From Cylindrotheca closterium (taxonomy: Eukaryota > Bacillariophyta > Bacillariophyceae > Bacillariales > Bacillariaceae), in NCBI GenBank assembly GCA_933822405.4, contig CAKOGP040000025.1, positions 30,282 to 94,281 on the forward strand: 64,000 nucleotides of DNA, read 5' to 3'. The notes under the pieces were generated by a model. That model saw nothing but the letters and a program-made list of their open reading frames with translations. It was not told the origin of the DNA and did no database searches. Numbering within the stretch: the stretch's first letter is position 1; each line of letters starts with the position of its first letter. Of the stretch, positions 31,833-43,594 are shown piece by piece. Both the position numbers and the translations under genes were made by a program.

Positions 31833-33899
31833 ATGTCTAGATCAGGCCAAGTCAAGAATCGAGCCCCAGCGCCAATCCAAATATCAGCGGAGCAAATCTT
31901 GCGTGAAGCTGCAGATCGTCAAGAGGCGCATACGGTCGACCCAGTGGTTCAAATTCATGACGCAGAGGAGTACCAGTCTTATCTTCGCGATCGGCGAAAG
32001 CATTTCGAAGATAACATTCGTTACAGAAGGGAGCATATTGGAAATTGGGTGAAATATGCGCGGCTAGAAGAAGAACACAAAGAGTTCGAGCGAACCCGCA
32101 GTATCTTTGAAAGAGCATTAGAGGTGGACGGTCGCTCTGGAGAGCTATGGTTGAGGTACGCTGAGTTTGAGATGAGAAACGAATTTGTGAATCATGCTCG
32201 CAACATTTTAGACAGAGCAATACAACTACTGCCGAGAGTTGACTTCTTGTGGTACAAATACGTGTATATGGAAGAACTAGTTCGTGACATACCGAAATGT
32301 AGAGCAATTTTTGAGCGTTGGATGAAGTGGATGCCAGATGATAACGCATGGCTGAGTTATGCGAGGTTCGAGACTCGCTGTGGCTCTCTTGATCGGGCAG
32401 AAGCGGTGATGAGAAGGTATGTCAATGCATATCCTTCAGCAAAAGCTTTCTTGAAATTTGCCAAGTGGGCAGAGTATGAGGCCAAGCACATTGATTTGGC
32501 GCGGTCGATTCTCGAAGCATGTCTGTCAGAATTAGAACCAGAAGAGTCAAGGCAAGCACATGTTTTCCAAAAGTTTGCTTTTTTTGAAGAGCGACAAGGA
32601 GAGTATGAGCGCGCTAGGGTGATCTACGAGCATGCGATAAAGCTATTGCATTTAGGCGAGGTCAAACCAATGGAACTGGATGACGATATATCTCAGTGGG
32701 AACAAAAAAGACGAGAAGAGCTTTATAAATCTTATCTAAGTTTTGAGAAAAAACATGGTGACAGAGAAGGGATTGAAAAAGTCCTGTTGGCAAAACAGCG
32801 AAAGCAGTACGATAACCGTGTCGAGAATAACCCGCACGATTACGACGCTTGGTTTGAATTTGCAAAACTAGAGGAGGATGCAGGAAACATATCCTCGGTC
32901 AGAGACGTTTACGAGCGTGCAGTTGCACAAGTACCACCTTCCACAAATAAAGACCATTGGAGGAGATACATTTATCTTTGGATATACTATGCAACATATG
33001 AAGAGCTCTCCAACCAAGACACCGATCGCGCATCGCAAATTTATCAGACATGCTTAAAAGTCATTCCTCACAAGGAATTTACCTTCGCCAAGATATGGAT
33101 TTACGCTGCCAAAGTTCATGTCCGGCGCAAGGATTTGGCAGCAGCGAGAAAGCTGCTTGGCAGGGCGATAGGACTGTGCGGGAAAGAACAAATTTTCACA
33201 GAATATATTGCGCTTGAACTATCTTTGGGGGAGATCGATCGTTGCAGAGCTCTATACAACAACTACCTCAAGTCCATGCCCCATAATTGTGTTGCCTGGT
33301 CAAAGTATGCGGAGCTTGAAACGTCACTTGGTGAGACCGAAAGATGCCGTGCAATCTTCGAGCTCGCCGTCACACAGCCAACACTGGACATGCCAGAGGT
33401 TTTGTGGAAAGGGTACATTGATTTTGAAATCAACGAAGGCGAAGGCGACCATGCTAGAAAATTGTACGAACGTCTTCTAGAGAAGACGTCGCATGTCAAG
33501 GTGTGGATATCATTTGGGCAATTTGAGGCAAGTGAGATCGGACAAGGAATGGGCATCGCTCGTTCAACTTTTCAAAAGGCATACGACCAGATTAAGAACC
33601 AAAACCTCAAGGAAGAGCGTGTGCTTCTCCTTGATGCATGGAGAGCTTTGGAACAAGACAGGGGGGATCTGGCGAGTGTGGAAAAAGTGGAGAAAATGTT
33701 ACCCCGTCGAATCAAGCGAAAACGAATGCGAAAGGATTCAGGGGGCAACGACTTGGGATGGGAAGAGTATTTCGACTACCAATTTCCAGATGAAGGCCAG
33801 TCGGGATCCTCGAATCTCAAAATCTTGGAAATGGCTGCGAAGTGGAAGAAGTCTGTGGTTGACAGCAGCGATGACTCAGATGACGAGATATCAGATTGA
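31833..33899 (+). CDS. CRNKL1: Crooked-neck-like splicing factor (CLF1/SYF3)
   Basis: A single exon of 688 residues. It begins with the family's conserved start (VKNRAPAPIQISAEQILREAADRQE). About 14 HAT (half-a-TPR) repeats follow, with recurring W..YA.FE..., A R.I.ERAL and WLRYAEFEMRN segments through residue ~610, then an acidic tail (SDDSDDEISD). CRNKL1/Clf1 is a scaffold of the Prp19-associated (NTC) complex needed for spliceosome activation. The length matches yeast and human orthologs. The in-frame region before 31833 lacks homology, so the ATG there is preferred. The stop is only 31 bp from the stop of the convergent PDZ gene. Confidence 0.96.
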   Translation: MSRSGQVKNRAPAPIQISAEQILREAADRQEAHTVDPVVQIHDAEEYQSYLRDRRKHFEDNIRYRREHIGNWVKYARLEEEHKEFERTRSIFERALEVDGRSGELWLRYAEFEMRNEFVNHARNILDRAIQLLPRVDFLWYKYVYMEELVRDIPKCRAIFERWMKWMPDDNAWLSYARFETRCGSLDRAEAVMRRYVNAYPSAKAFLKFAKWAEYEAKHIDLARSILEACLSELEPEESRQAHVFQKFAFFEERQGEYERARVIYEHAIKLLHLGEVKPMELDDDISQWEQKRREELYKSYLSFEKKHGDREGIEKVLLAKQRKQYDNRVENNPHDYDAWFEFAKLEEDAGNISSVRDVYERAVAQVPPSTNKDHWRRYIYLWIYYATYEELSNQDTDRASQIYQTCLKVIPHKEFTFAKIWIYAAKVHVRRKDLAAARKLLGRAIGLCGKEQIFTEYIALELSLGEIDRCRALYNNYLKSMPHNCVAWSKYAELETSLGETERCRAIFELAVTQPTLDMPEVLWKGYIDFEINEGEGDHARKLYERLLEKTSHVKVWISFGQFEASEIGQGMGIARSTFQKAYDQIKNQNLKEERVLLLDAWRALEQDRGDLASVEKVEKMLPRRIKRKRMRKDSGGNDLGWEEYFDYQFPDEGQSGSSNLKILEMAAKWKKSVVDSSDDSDDEISD

Positions 33900-33930
33900 C
33901 GGCGTTGAATTGACAAGAGTCACTTAGATA

Positions 33931-36900
33931 TTACTGTAGTGATTGAACCCATATTTTTCGCTGATCGTCACAAAACATGACTTCAACACAACCTTGTGAC
34001 TTCCAGCTCCTATCCATTGCACTCAATACCATCTGTGGAGTGGCAAACGATGGGACAAACTCTCCATTTACAGCGTCTATGGATTGATGAAGCTTCTTTG
34101 TCTGCCGATCTTTCAATATCGCTGCTAGGGACTGGAAAGGTCCGGGTACTCCTTCGAGGTCCTTAACGACAACATCCGATGCATTGACTGTTTCGAGAAC
34201 CAGACCGAGCTGTTCGGGTGCGTCCGCCGCTACGCACACCGTCTCGGAGTTTTCCATCGTGATAGCAGTGGATTTTGGCCCACCACCACTAATCATTGCT
34301 GACCAGCCCTTATTATCGGCTCTATCACGCAAAGGGCGGGCAAAAGTCAGCCCTATCGGGTACTTTGAAGCATCCTTGATCATTCCTTCGACCTCTGCCA
34401 TGGTTGGATTCGAGCTCTCTCCAAGCCATCGACAACCAGCTCCGACGGAGCAACCGTTTACAAAAACCAAATAATCACCCAACAAAATACCGCTCTTTTC
34501 TGCGATCCCATCAACCTGCTTGAAACCAGTCAACGCGACTCGCTTCGTACCTTCGACTTTCTTTTCTTCAAGCTTGAGTTCTTCGGGACCTCCAATCTCT
34601 ATTCCAGAGCCCTCAGGCTTTTTGAAAGAAGCCCGGAACAAATAGGGATCTGAAAACTCAAGTGAAAGAGGGCGTTTGTGTCCTTCTTCTTGCAAGAGCT
34701 TCAATGCTTTCGACCTTCCAGCACCGTCAGCACCCAATACAGGGTTGCCATTCACACGGGTAAGTAAGTCACCCTCATTCAAATCCTCACAGCGCTCAGC
34801 AGCAGTGACCACACCATCGTCTCGGGGAATTAGCTGCCTGATAACTAGCCCAAAATTATCTGGCGCGTTTGCAAACTCGATACCTAAGTCTCCAAGCTCT
34901 GTAAACAGAACTTTTCTCGTAGAGAAGTTGCGCTCAACTGGCCCATCATCAACTTCCTCTGCTGATGCATCTTTTTTGCTCTTCGCAACGAAGTTTTTGA
35001 TTCTCTCTGCGTCTTCACTTTCGGCCAACTCGAATTGAATAGTCTTCGGCCGGCTTGGATCCTTCAACGCTTCGAACAAGTCATCGTCATTCTGATATCG
35101 AATTCCATTGACAGCCACAATGGTGGACCCTTTGAACAAGTTAGGATCAAGGTTCCGTTTTTCGCAAACGCTTCTGGCTTGACTTCCACGCGGAAAATCA
35201 ACAATCTTTAATTTTCCGCTTTCGTCATTCAGAAGAAGGTTCATTCCCAATGGGAGCCGCTCTCGCCATACTAGTTCGAGCAGATTAGTTTCTTTCTCAG
35301 GAATTGCCTCAATAATGTCGTCACGTGTTGCAATCTCCAATTCGCTTAACTCTAATTTTGCAGTTCTCAGAAGTACGTCCCAGAACGGACTTAGTCCTTC
35401 GTTGAGCTTCGAAAGGATCCAGCCACTCCTGTTTGAGATTATTTGAAGGATTGCTTTTACAACGTAATCTCTCAAAAGTCCTTTAAAAACCGACGCGACC
35501 TTGTTAATAACCCACGCAAGTTTAGACCCACCTTGCATGGAAAACTCAACAGAGCCAATGGTGCAGAGTCTATCATGCAGACACAAAACAGGCTCCCAGT
35601 CTTCTGGTTTGTATTCGTTCTGACCCTCTTCGATCCCTACTTTTAGGCGTTTTCTTAGCTCAAAGGAAAGGCGAATGGCGCCGCCCGACATCTTCACGTC
35701 AAACTTCCCATTTCCTTTCAAATAAGGCATGTACGTTTGCTCGAATCCCCACATGGCATGGTTAAATATCGCGGAAACCTGCTTGACATCAATGATCAAC
35801 AATTCTGTGGCATTGACAACAGCATTTTCATCTAAATGTGTGTCCAGATCCATCGATGAGCTAGTATTTCGAATATTTCGCCCTGTTGTGGTATCACCAC
35901 CCTCCGACGATTCGGCACCCGACTCCTTGGCACCATCAGCTTTCTTGGTCGCACGCATACCAGCAACCTCGACTAAGATGTTTTCTTTTGTGACTTTAAA
36001 ACCCTCCATTGAAAGGTTCGATATATGATATACTAAGCCATCCTTGACCCCATCCACTGGAGGTATAGGCATCGAAGGGAGGACTCGAAGAATGAAATCA
36101 AGGGCTGTATCTGTCGCATCAGATAGAAGTTTCTGTCTTGCTGCGTCATCATTGATCGCATTTCCTGCATTGTCCTAGAATACATCGTTAAAAGAGCAAC
36201 GCAATGATGTTTTTCAATGAGACCTAATACGTACCAAGAGTTCATTGACATCGATCTTTTCAATGCCTTCCATGACACTATCCTTTGTAATTCCCGCCTT
36301 TTCAGCAATCTGCAGAGCATCTTCGACCATTTTATTACCGGAGACACCTTCTATCACATCTAGTACTTGCTCACCCTGCTTGACAAGGTTTTCACCAGCA
36401 GCGACCACATTATCATCGTTGAGAATACCGACGACCTCATCCATAACTGCATTCACTGTCATCTCTCCAGAAATGATCTTTCGAACATGTTTCAAGACTC
36501 CCAGCATTGTCTCATCGGTCACAGATTCCTCTGCGGCGCCAAGCTGCTTTTCGATCTCATCGGCTGCTCGCTTTGCAATGGGTTCGAACAGTTTCGATGT
36601 TCCTCCTTCTCCTCTGGCAAGGGCAGCAATTTCTTCAGGTGCCATATGCTGACCTAAATGTGATTCTAACTCACAGAGAACTTGCTCCAACTTAAGAAGT
36701 GCTACGTCGCGGTACTCATTTCGATGTGAAAGGACGGAAATAAGGGATTCGTTCGCATCCTTGCTGGCGGAGTCAGCTTGGCCTTGGAGGAGCGTAAGCA
36801 TATCTTTTAATTGATCACCTGATTCCCCACCCTTCGATCTCGCTGTTGTTAAAGCTCCAGCAATGATACCATCCAGTCCTCCAAGTGATTCGCTTCTAAT

Positions 36901-38271
36901 TTCAATCGCTCGCACAAGACGGTCTCGCACCGACTCTCCTAACTCAATTGATTTCAGTCTCGCCACTGCAGCATCTCCTTCCGTGAAAGCTTTAGTGAAC
37001 TTTGATCCAATTTCCCCAGCCCACTGTAGCTGATCTTTTGAGAAAAGACTGGCTGCCCTAGCTTGGATACGGTTTGCACCTTCGAAGAAAAGACTGGCTG
37101 AGCGAGTTGACATGAGCCGTCCCGTCGCCTCCTGCCACTCAGCAGTTTGCTCATTCAAAGTGTCCAAAATCTTCGCTAGATTTCGATCTGATTTCGCAGC
37201 AGCTGAGAGTGAGTCGAACATTGTACTGAAGTTTTCTCCCAGGCTTTCCTTAATGCTGTCCAAGTCGCTTGGATCCACCTCAGCTTTCTTGAGAAGATCA
37301 TCTAAAGCCTCAAGTGCCATTTCTCTCGATTTTGTAATTGCTTCTGAATAAGGAGACTCTCTGAATTCTTCATCCATGACCACGCGAATGCCTGCATTTT
37401 CTAGAGCCGCTTCTGTCGCTTTTGGGATGTCTTTGTTGAGCAACTGTTCCAATCGTGCTTTCCCTTTTTCAAGAAGGAATGTTAGATCCTCGTCTTTAAT
37501 CATAGCCATCACTTGCTGGACTTCGTCTTCATTGACAGCCCCCTTGACTTGCGTTGCCAAGTTATCGACAGCACTTCCAATTACATCGTCGGGGATAACA
37601 GATGATGCCTGTGCCATCGCTTCAGCCGACTGCTTATGAGTATATTCTGAGGCCTTTCCCAGTACGTTGGTGACTTCATCCTTGTTGAGAAATTCGGTAG
37701 TTGCGCTAGCTGTTTGTTCTCCACGGCGTATCAATTCGACTAACAACGGATAAAACTTAGCACTAGGAGATGGAGACAAATCATTTGCAGAGACTGACTC
37801 CACATGGGCAGAAATTAGAGACGAATGTGGATCCGAAAGTATATGGCCACTCACAGAGAGTCGAGACAGTCTCTCTGAAGTAACGGTATCGTTGCTTTTG
37901 CTTGGATCTATATCTACTGCTGTCGAGTTTGTAGTATTTGCCGCGAGCTCATCGTTGTCCTCAAGAGCTCTGATCTGGTAAAGCTTGGTCGATGCATAAT
38001 AAGCCTGCACCATATACTTTCTCTTCGAAGGATCACCAGCTTTGATTGTAATCATTCCTGGGGCCACGGGCAATCTCCCCAAGATTGAATCCCGCTGGAT
38101 GTGTGCGGTACTCGACGAACCCATAGACTTGCCGGGAATACGCCAGAGCATGACTTTGAAGAAAGCCGATTCTTCCCCCGGACATGAGGCAATTACCCCA
38201 ACACCGAATGATGTCTCGACCACATCTCCAGGATTTAGTTCTTCCATCGCCATTCGCTTGAATGTGGCCAA
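33931..38271 (-). CDS. Large multi-PDZ protein of unknown function, 2 exons
   Basis: Exon 1 38271-36235 and exon 2 36174-33931 (60-nt intron, phase 0) give 1,426 residues. The N-terminal ~110 residues form a beta-rich module (LNPGDVVETSFGVGVIAS..., KYMVQAYYASTKLYQIRAL). Residues ~150-710 are almost entirely helical, with amphipathic repeats. Residues ~728-963 resemble a lipid-binding/TULIP-like fold by pattern (alternating hydrophobics, LNEGLSPFWDVLLRTAKLELSEL), but this is tentative. Four PDZ-like domains follow at about 983-1065, 1099-1188, 1198-1293 and 1316-1418, each with a GL/LG-[IL] carboxylate loop or DxL.xVNG core (GSTIVAVNG, GDLLTRVNG, GDYLVFVNG). I know no named family with this order. 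A membrane-associated scaffold is a guess. Confidence 0.85.
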
Positions 38272-38480
38272 ACTACTCTGACGCTCGGTTATACTTCCTT
38301 TTTGGGCAGTCAGTAGTCTTCACCGGTAAAAGTACCTGTTCAGAAGAGGAACATCATTAAAAACGAAACAAATCGACCAATTCGAACAATCTTTGCAACG
38401 TTGAACGGGCTGAAATTGAAATTTCTGTTGCCAACAGTCCTAAATGGTACCGTAAACAGTTTTTCTTTGCATTTCAAACA
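38272..38480. promoter_or_regulatory. Divergent promoter region, PDZ gene / tRNA endonuclease
   Basis: 209 bp between two divergent start codons, so both promoters must lie here. I see no specific motif beyond A/T-rich patches. Confidence 0.5.
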
Positions 38481-39686
38481 ATGAGCCACAAGCCAAATGA
38501 AGGCGTCAAAGCTGCTGCCGTAATCTTCGACAGTGACCTTGTGAAATTATTGAACTCGGACGACATTCGTATTCCTACAAATTTTGTTGGAGTGAGACGG
38601 GTTCGACCGCACAAACTACTAGAGGAAAAGAGAAATAGTAACACTGTTCGAAATGAAAATACTGTTTTCACAGTAAAAGTTGCTAATGGCATCGGTCGTA
38701 GGATGACCAAACAAGAGAAGAAGAAAGAAAAGCAAAAGATGAAGCAGAAGCAGAAAGAGGATAGAAAGCGGCACCGACAGGAACAAATGGATTCGCCAAC
38801 CTCCATTCCATCAAACTTGAAGACTCCTAGCATCTATTCGTCGACTACAAACAGTCGCTATTTCCAAGTGGCTCTCAACAATACTGCGTTAGAACAAGAA
38901 CTTGCCGAGTTGCGTGGGGAGCGCAATGGCCTTCCTCCCGTTCTTTTATCGCCAGCAATGGCAATTCATGCCGAAACGATACTTTGGCCATCGTCTGGCT
39001 CGGGTCACATTGAACACAAGCTTCAATTTACCTACGATCACGAAATGTCGAAGAAATGGGCAGAGCTCTTGAAAGAGACTATGCGTCCGGCTGAAGCAAC
39101 TCGTGAAAAGGATAATAAAATCAGACCCATGCCGTACCAACTAACTCCAGAGCCATGGACTCGCCTTCGGCAGAATATGGGCCAACAGAAGTTGGAGTCC
39201 AACAGAGATGCGCAACATTTCAGCAGCCGTTGGGACCTCATGCCTTCAAAATGCAAATCAACGAGAATGATTTGTCGCCAACCAACCGAGACCGACCTTA
39301 TTGCTTCACTCGTATTCGAATACCTGTTCATGGAATCCAAGTACTACGTATCTTGTGGAGCCAAGTTTGGCTGTGATTTTCTTATCTACGATGGGCCGCG
39401 AGAAGAACGTCATGCGTTTGCTGGACTACGTATTTTGAAAGCAAAAGAAGGCCAACTGCCTATCCAGAGTGCTTTTAGTCTCTCTGGCTTCGTACGATGC
39501 CTCAATACAGCGGGAAAGTTTGCCTTGCTTGCCACCGTTGTTAGAGATGAAAAATGCGAGAACCCATTATACAGATTGGCATTTGTTGATATTGCATTAG
39601 AAAAAGTCCTAACAGCACCAACGCACAAGAAAAGGGCTAGAACACAAAAACGACGAGATGTTGCAAAAAATCTAGCTAAATTGTAA
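38481..39686 (+). CDS. tRNA-splicing endonuclease catalytic subunit (SEN34/SEN2 type)
   Basis: 401 residues. The C-terminal domain (about residues 270-360) is the tRNA-intron endonuclease fold: VFEYLFMESKYYVSCGAKFGCDFLIYDG...RHAFAGLRI...NTAGKFALLATVV. The catalytic triad can be read as Tyr (in KYYVS, ~287), His (RHAFAG, ~310) and Lys (AGKFALL, ~344), so the subunit should be active. The G-KFG-DFL-Y-G pattern is closer to SEN34 than to SEN2. The N-terminal half contains a Lys/Glu-rich helix (MTKQEKKKEKQKMKQKQKEDRKRHR) and a basic C-tail (KKRARTQKRRD), suggesting nuclear location. It would cut pre-tRNAs at intron borders together with other SEN subunits. Single exon. Confidence 0.85.
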   Translation: MSHKPNEGVKAAAVIFDSDLVKLLNSDDIRIPTNFVGVRRVRPHKLLEEKRNSNTVRNENTVFTVKVANGIGRRMTKQEKKKEKQKMKQKQKEDRKRHRQEQMDSPTSIPSNLKTPSIYSSTTNSRYFQVALNNTALEQELAELRGERNGLPPVLLSPAMAIHAETILWPSSGSGHIEHKLQFTYDHEMSKKWAELLKETMRPAEATREKDNKIRPMPYQLTPEPWTRLRQNMGQQKLESNRDAQHFSSRWDLMPSKCKSTRMICRQPTETDLIASLVFEYLFMESKYYVSCGAKFGCDFLIYDGPREERHAFAGLRILKAKEGQLPIQSAFSLSGFVRCLNTAGKFALLATVVRDEKCENPLYRLAFVDIALEKVLTAPTHKKRARTQKRRDVAKNLAKL

Positions 39687-39724
39687 TCGAACCGAGGCTG
39701 TGATTACCACAGGAATTGAAGTCC

Positions 39725-41315
39725 TCAAGAACTGGGTCTTTCCGAATCTGGAGGGAAATGGCTACGTGTGCAGTGCCACACCATGCGACCATTAGAATCT
39801 TGGATCGGCCGAGCAACTCCGCGATCTTCATAATGCAAACTGGTCTTCTCACACTGCTCGTCAACGTGGGTGAATAGGATATGCTTCATTTGCGCAAGTT
39901 GCTGTGGAGATATGATTGCTGGCTCGTCCATGATGAACCACGAAACAATTTCGGTGCAAGGTGGCTCGGTTAGGGAACCGTCGTATCCATAAAAATAGAC
40001 TGTGCGCATCAAATCACCGTGGTATGGATGGAATTTCTCTGTCAGCTGTCTTGCGTTCCTTTCTCTTTGCTCAAAGGCAGGGTCATCCAAGTCTGTGGAA
40101 AAGTCATCCCATGCTTCGTTATCAATTTCCGATCGAGTATTATTGCCTCTCATCACCGCAGAGTGAAAATCAGAAACAAGCTTACGATCACGCTTTTTGT
40201 GCTGTCCGCATTTTGCTTGATCGACGTCGTACTCGTGTTGAAAAGCATCAATTGCTATCTGAAGAATGGCATTGTGCCCATTCGTCTCTACCTTGAACAG
40301 AATGGAAACGGCTGGCATTAGCCGGCGACCGGGGTGGAGGTGATATATCTGCATCTCTGCATCGAACTTTTCTCCGTAAATTTGATGTTCTGCTGGGACT
40401 TTGAAATCGATGTGTAAAACATCCGCATCCGACGCCCAACCATTCGGGAAATCAGCAAAAGGCGGATCTGGTTCTTTGCAAGCCTCATTAGAAAGCTAGG
40501 AATAGGTTTAGATTTGCACATAAATACACCAAATACACAGGACACGCGTGGAAGACGTACATCTTGGCAGGGTCGACGGTCGTAAAGTAGACGCAGTTTA
40601 CTTCCCAGGATTTGCCTCCTGACATTGCTTCCTTGAATTCGAAAATCACCAGGCTGAAGAAGCAATTAGTTTCAAAACCGTCTCAAAATGATCTTGCTTT
40701 GTCACTTACCCTGTGCCGAATTTGATGCGTTTCAACGCACGCCACACCAGACAATCGGATATCAATGGGACTTTGATTAGCTCCACTGCTACAAACACTT
40801 TGATCCATGTTATGATTCGCGAGAACGCTCTTCCAAGCACCCCATCCATTATCGCTAAACTCGTCCCAATAGTAATTGAATTTATCGGTCTTTTCTACAC
40901 TCCCCCAAGCATTGTTTTCATACTTGACACGAAATTCGTTGCCATATTGATAATATGACGGGTATCCAGGACCAAAGCGTGAAGTTCTGGACACGTCGTA
41001 GTTGAAGTAACCCCTTGGCGGATTCGACGGCACAGGATTTGTAGGGTACGATTCAGGATAATCCTGAAGATTTATTTCGTCACATCCCTCACAAGGTCGC
41101 GAATCTATTGGCGTAGTTCCAGGGGCTCCACTTGCTTCAGGGGTCGTAGGAAAAACATAGTCAAAAGGGTCAAATTCTGTTCGATCTTGCTCAAGATAGT
41201 CTTCTCGGATATCTACACCATTTTGAATGATGTCAATCTTGCTCCACGAACGACTCTTGACGCTGGTGGACAGGATCAAAACAAGAAACGAAGACCACTT
41301 TATTCTTTTTGTCAT
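39725..41315 (-). CDS. Secreted alpha-carbonic-anhydrase-like protein, 3 exons
   Basis: Exons 41315-40710, 40653-40561 and 40495-39725 (introns 56 and 65 nt) give 489 residues. A signal peptide is clear (KWSSFLVLILSTSVKS), followed by an acidic/Pro-rich spacer. The fold is alpha-CA: NNAWGSVEK..., NQSPIDI (~residue 187), PGDFRIQG, EHQIYGEKFDAEMQIYHLHPGRR, and the signature GSLTEPPCTEIVSWFIM. The usual zinc site is altered. Where active alpha-CAs have FHFHW/T (His94, His96), this has VLHIDFKV, and the His119 position (ExHLVH) reads EMQIYH, with Gln. Either it uses other ligands or it is a non-catalytic relative. It probably acts outside the cell or in the secretory/plastid-envelope lumen. It is convergent with the tRNA endonuclease (38-bp gap). 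Confidence 0.87.
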
Positions 41316-41646
41316 GGTCGACTTTGGCTTTCAAGGGTGGTTGAGTGACCATCTCCAAGGCTGGAGCATGGAATCGGCACACCTTGTCTTTTGCTAACCA
41401 AATTGTGAGTGGAAGTGAAACACACGCGTTGCTCTATGTAAAATGGGTGTCGCAGTTCTAATAGGTTATACCCATCCAATTATACACGACGCCAGCCGGC
41501 ATATTCAACGGTCCTTTGGTGCTCGAAATCTTACGTGCGATTCGTACGAACCGCATTGCTCGTTCTTGTTTCGGAAGTAGCCGATTTGTTGGAAGCACAA
41601 TTGCTCTCGTTGTTTCGTTTACTTTTGTTGCCAAGACGTAGACAGC
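41316..41646. promoter_or_regulatory. Divergent promoter region, CA-like / PH-like genes
   Basis: 331 bp between opposing start codons. A CCAAT (about 41474) is visible. Nothing else stands out. Confidence 0.4.
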
Positions 41647-43389
41647 ATGAGTAATCCTTTCGATCCTTTTGGGGCTCCAGCTCCAGCTCCTGCTACTGCT
41701 GCTCCTCAATATGGAGCTCCTCCACCACAGGCCAGTCCTTCAAACTACTCTTATCAGACTGCACCTCCTGCATTCGCTGGGACTCCCCAGTCTCAGCAGT
41801 ATCCTCCGCAGCAGCAACATCTACAGCAACCATTCACTCCTAATTCTGCGGCATCCGCTCCCGCGTTTGGGAACCAAATGGTAGTCGCCCAGCAGCAATC
41901 GAATCCTTACGGAGGCATGGTCGCCCAACCACCAGTGGCACTCCCAATGGATCCAATGCAGCACCAAGCTCTTGTGCCGGCTACTCAACACCCTGCTGCG
42001 GCGTCTCAGTGGGGCTTAGCACCAGCACCAAATGGATATCCAGGGCCTGCTCCAGCGGGATACCCAACCCCTGTTCCAGTAGGTGGCGCCTCTTTCGATC
42101 CTTTTGCGCCGCCACCTGCTGCTCCTCCGGCACCCCCACCTCCGCCTCCTCAGCAGCCTGCGCCAATGCCTCCGCAACCAGCATACGATGATCAACCGTT
42201 CCCGTTTGAGATGGCTCCTGCTCCTGCCCCTGTCGCACCACCTCCTTCGCAACATTTGAGTACCGAGGTTGTCGAAGCTCAACGGTCGGCTTATGAAAAT
42301 CGAGGAAACTATGGACACGAAGGGGGCCGTGGTCGAGAAACCAGCGATGATCGCCCACAGGAAGTTAACAGAAATAAATACTCCAACCAGATCGCCAGAA
42401 ATGTTCCAGGGGCATCGTCTTTGCCAAAGCCTGAATTGGTCAAGCAGAGTGGGTGGGTTTTGTCGCGCATCTCTTTTAGAACAATTCTTACCAAAAAGTG
42501 GAAGCAATCCTACTGGGTTCAGTATGGCTCGCACACAATGCTTTGGTTCCGTACTCAGCAAGATTTCGATGACTGGTTGAACAATCCATACCACAACCAG
42601 GCGCAGCGCAACTTTTTGATTAAGCTTGCTGTTAATTTTGTCCACGACTTGTACAAACCAAACGTTCGTGGATACCAAGTCACCCAATCCCGTGCCAAGC
42701 CATATGGAAACAAAATGGTGAGGCAGTTTAAGCTCGAGCGCTGGATGGACTATGGGCCTACCATTGCTGCTGCCTTTGGGTCGTATGACCCACAAGAGAT
42801 TGACAAACTTCGCTCAGCAATCGTTGAGTGCATGAAGAATACACCTTTGGAAGGTGGTGTCCGCCCCACTGGTGCCATCAAACAGCACCACGAGGAGCAA
42901 GCTGAGAAGGCTGCTAGACGTACTGGTGCGTAAAGGAATCGTTCTCAGTTGACTGGGAATCACGTGTTTTGCTTATCCTCTTTTCTCTTTCACACAGAAT
43001 CCGAGAGGTACGAAAATGGAGCCCCAAACGGGAACCGTGACAACTACAATTCTGCTCCAAGTGCAAGTCGTTCAGTTGCTTCAGTCGATGATCTCTTAGA
43101 CAGTTCCCCTACTTTCGACGAGAGCGCTTCTTACCCCAATCTACCAGGCTATGGACAACCTGACCCTGCCCAAGCTGCCTTTGCAGCTTATGCCCAACAG
43201 GCACCACCACCACAATCTTATCCACCGCAGCCACCTCCACAGCAACAAATGACCCCATACTATCCTACTCAAGCTTCACCGCAGCCACCACAAGCCCCTC
43301 CACAGCCTTATGGTGGGGGCTATGGACAACCCCCACCGCAAGCACCACCACAGCAACAGTACCAATACCAGCAGCAAGCACAGTTTTAA
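41647..43389 (+). CDS. NPF/DPF- and Pro/Gln-rich protein with PH-like domain, 2 exons
   Basis: Exon 1 41647-42925 and exon 2 42998-43389 (72-nt intron) give 556 residues. It opens with SNPFDPFG, and FDPF recurs at about residue 150. NPF and DPF are docking motifs for EH-domain and clathrin-adaptor proteins. Residues ~1-205 and ~470-556 are Pro/Gln/Ala-rich low complexity (runs such as PPPPPPQQPAP). Between them, about residues 268-402, is a PH-like fold: LVKQSGWVLSRISFRTILTKKWKQSYWVQYGSHTMLWFRT...RQFKLERW...EIDKLRSAIVECM. This suggests a membrane-binding adaptor in endocytosis or trafficking, which is inference. The reverse strand is also open through the repeats, a composition artefact. Confidence 0.8.
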
Positions 43390-43594
43390 TTCTCAGACAG
43401 TTGAAGGCTGCCTTTTGACGGAGTCGAATTACTTCAAGCAACATAGGTGTCTATCTACATCATCTACCTGGCAAATTGGTCGGTTTAAAGACACGGTGAG
43501 AACAATTTAGAGATATTAATGGATATCAATTCATCTCCTAGGATTTCAACATCCTCATGGTATCTTGTACAGTAGTATGTCTAATGGATTGATG

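Noticed and set aside
41981..42795. Long minus-strand frames opposite the PH-like/NPF gene
   Set aside because: They mirror the Pro/Gln-rich coding repeats of the real gene on the plus strand.
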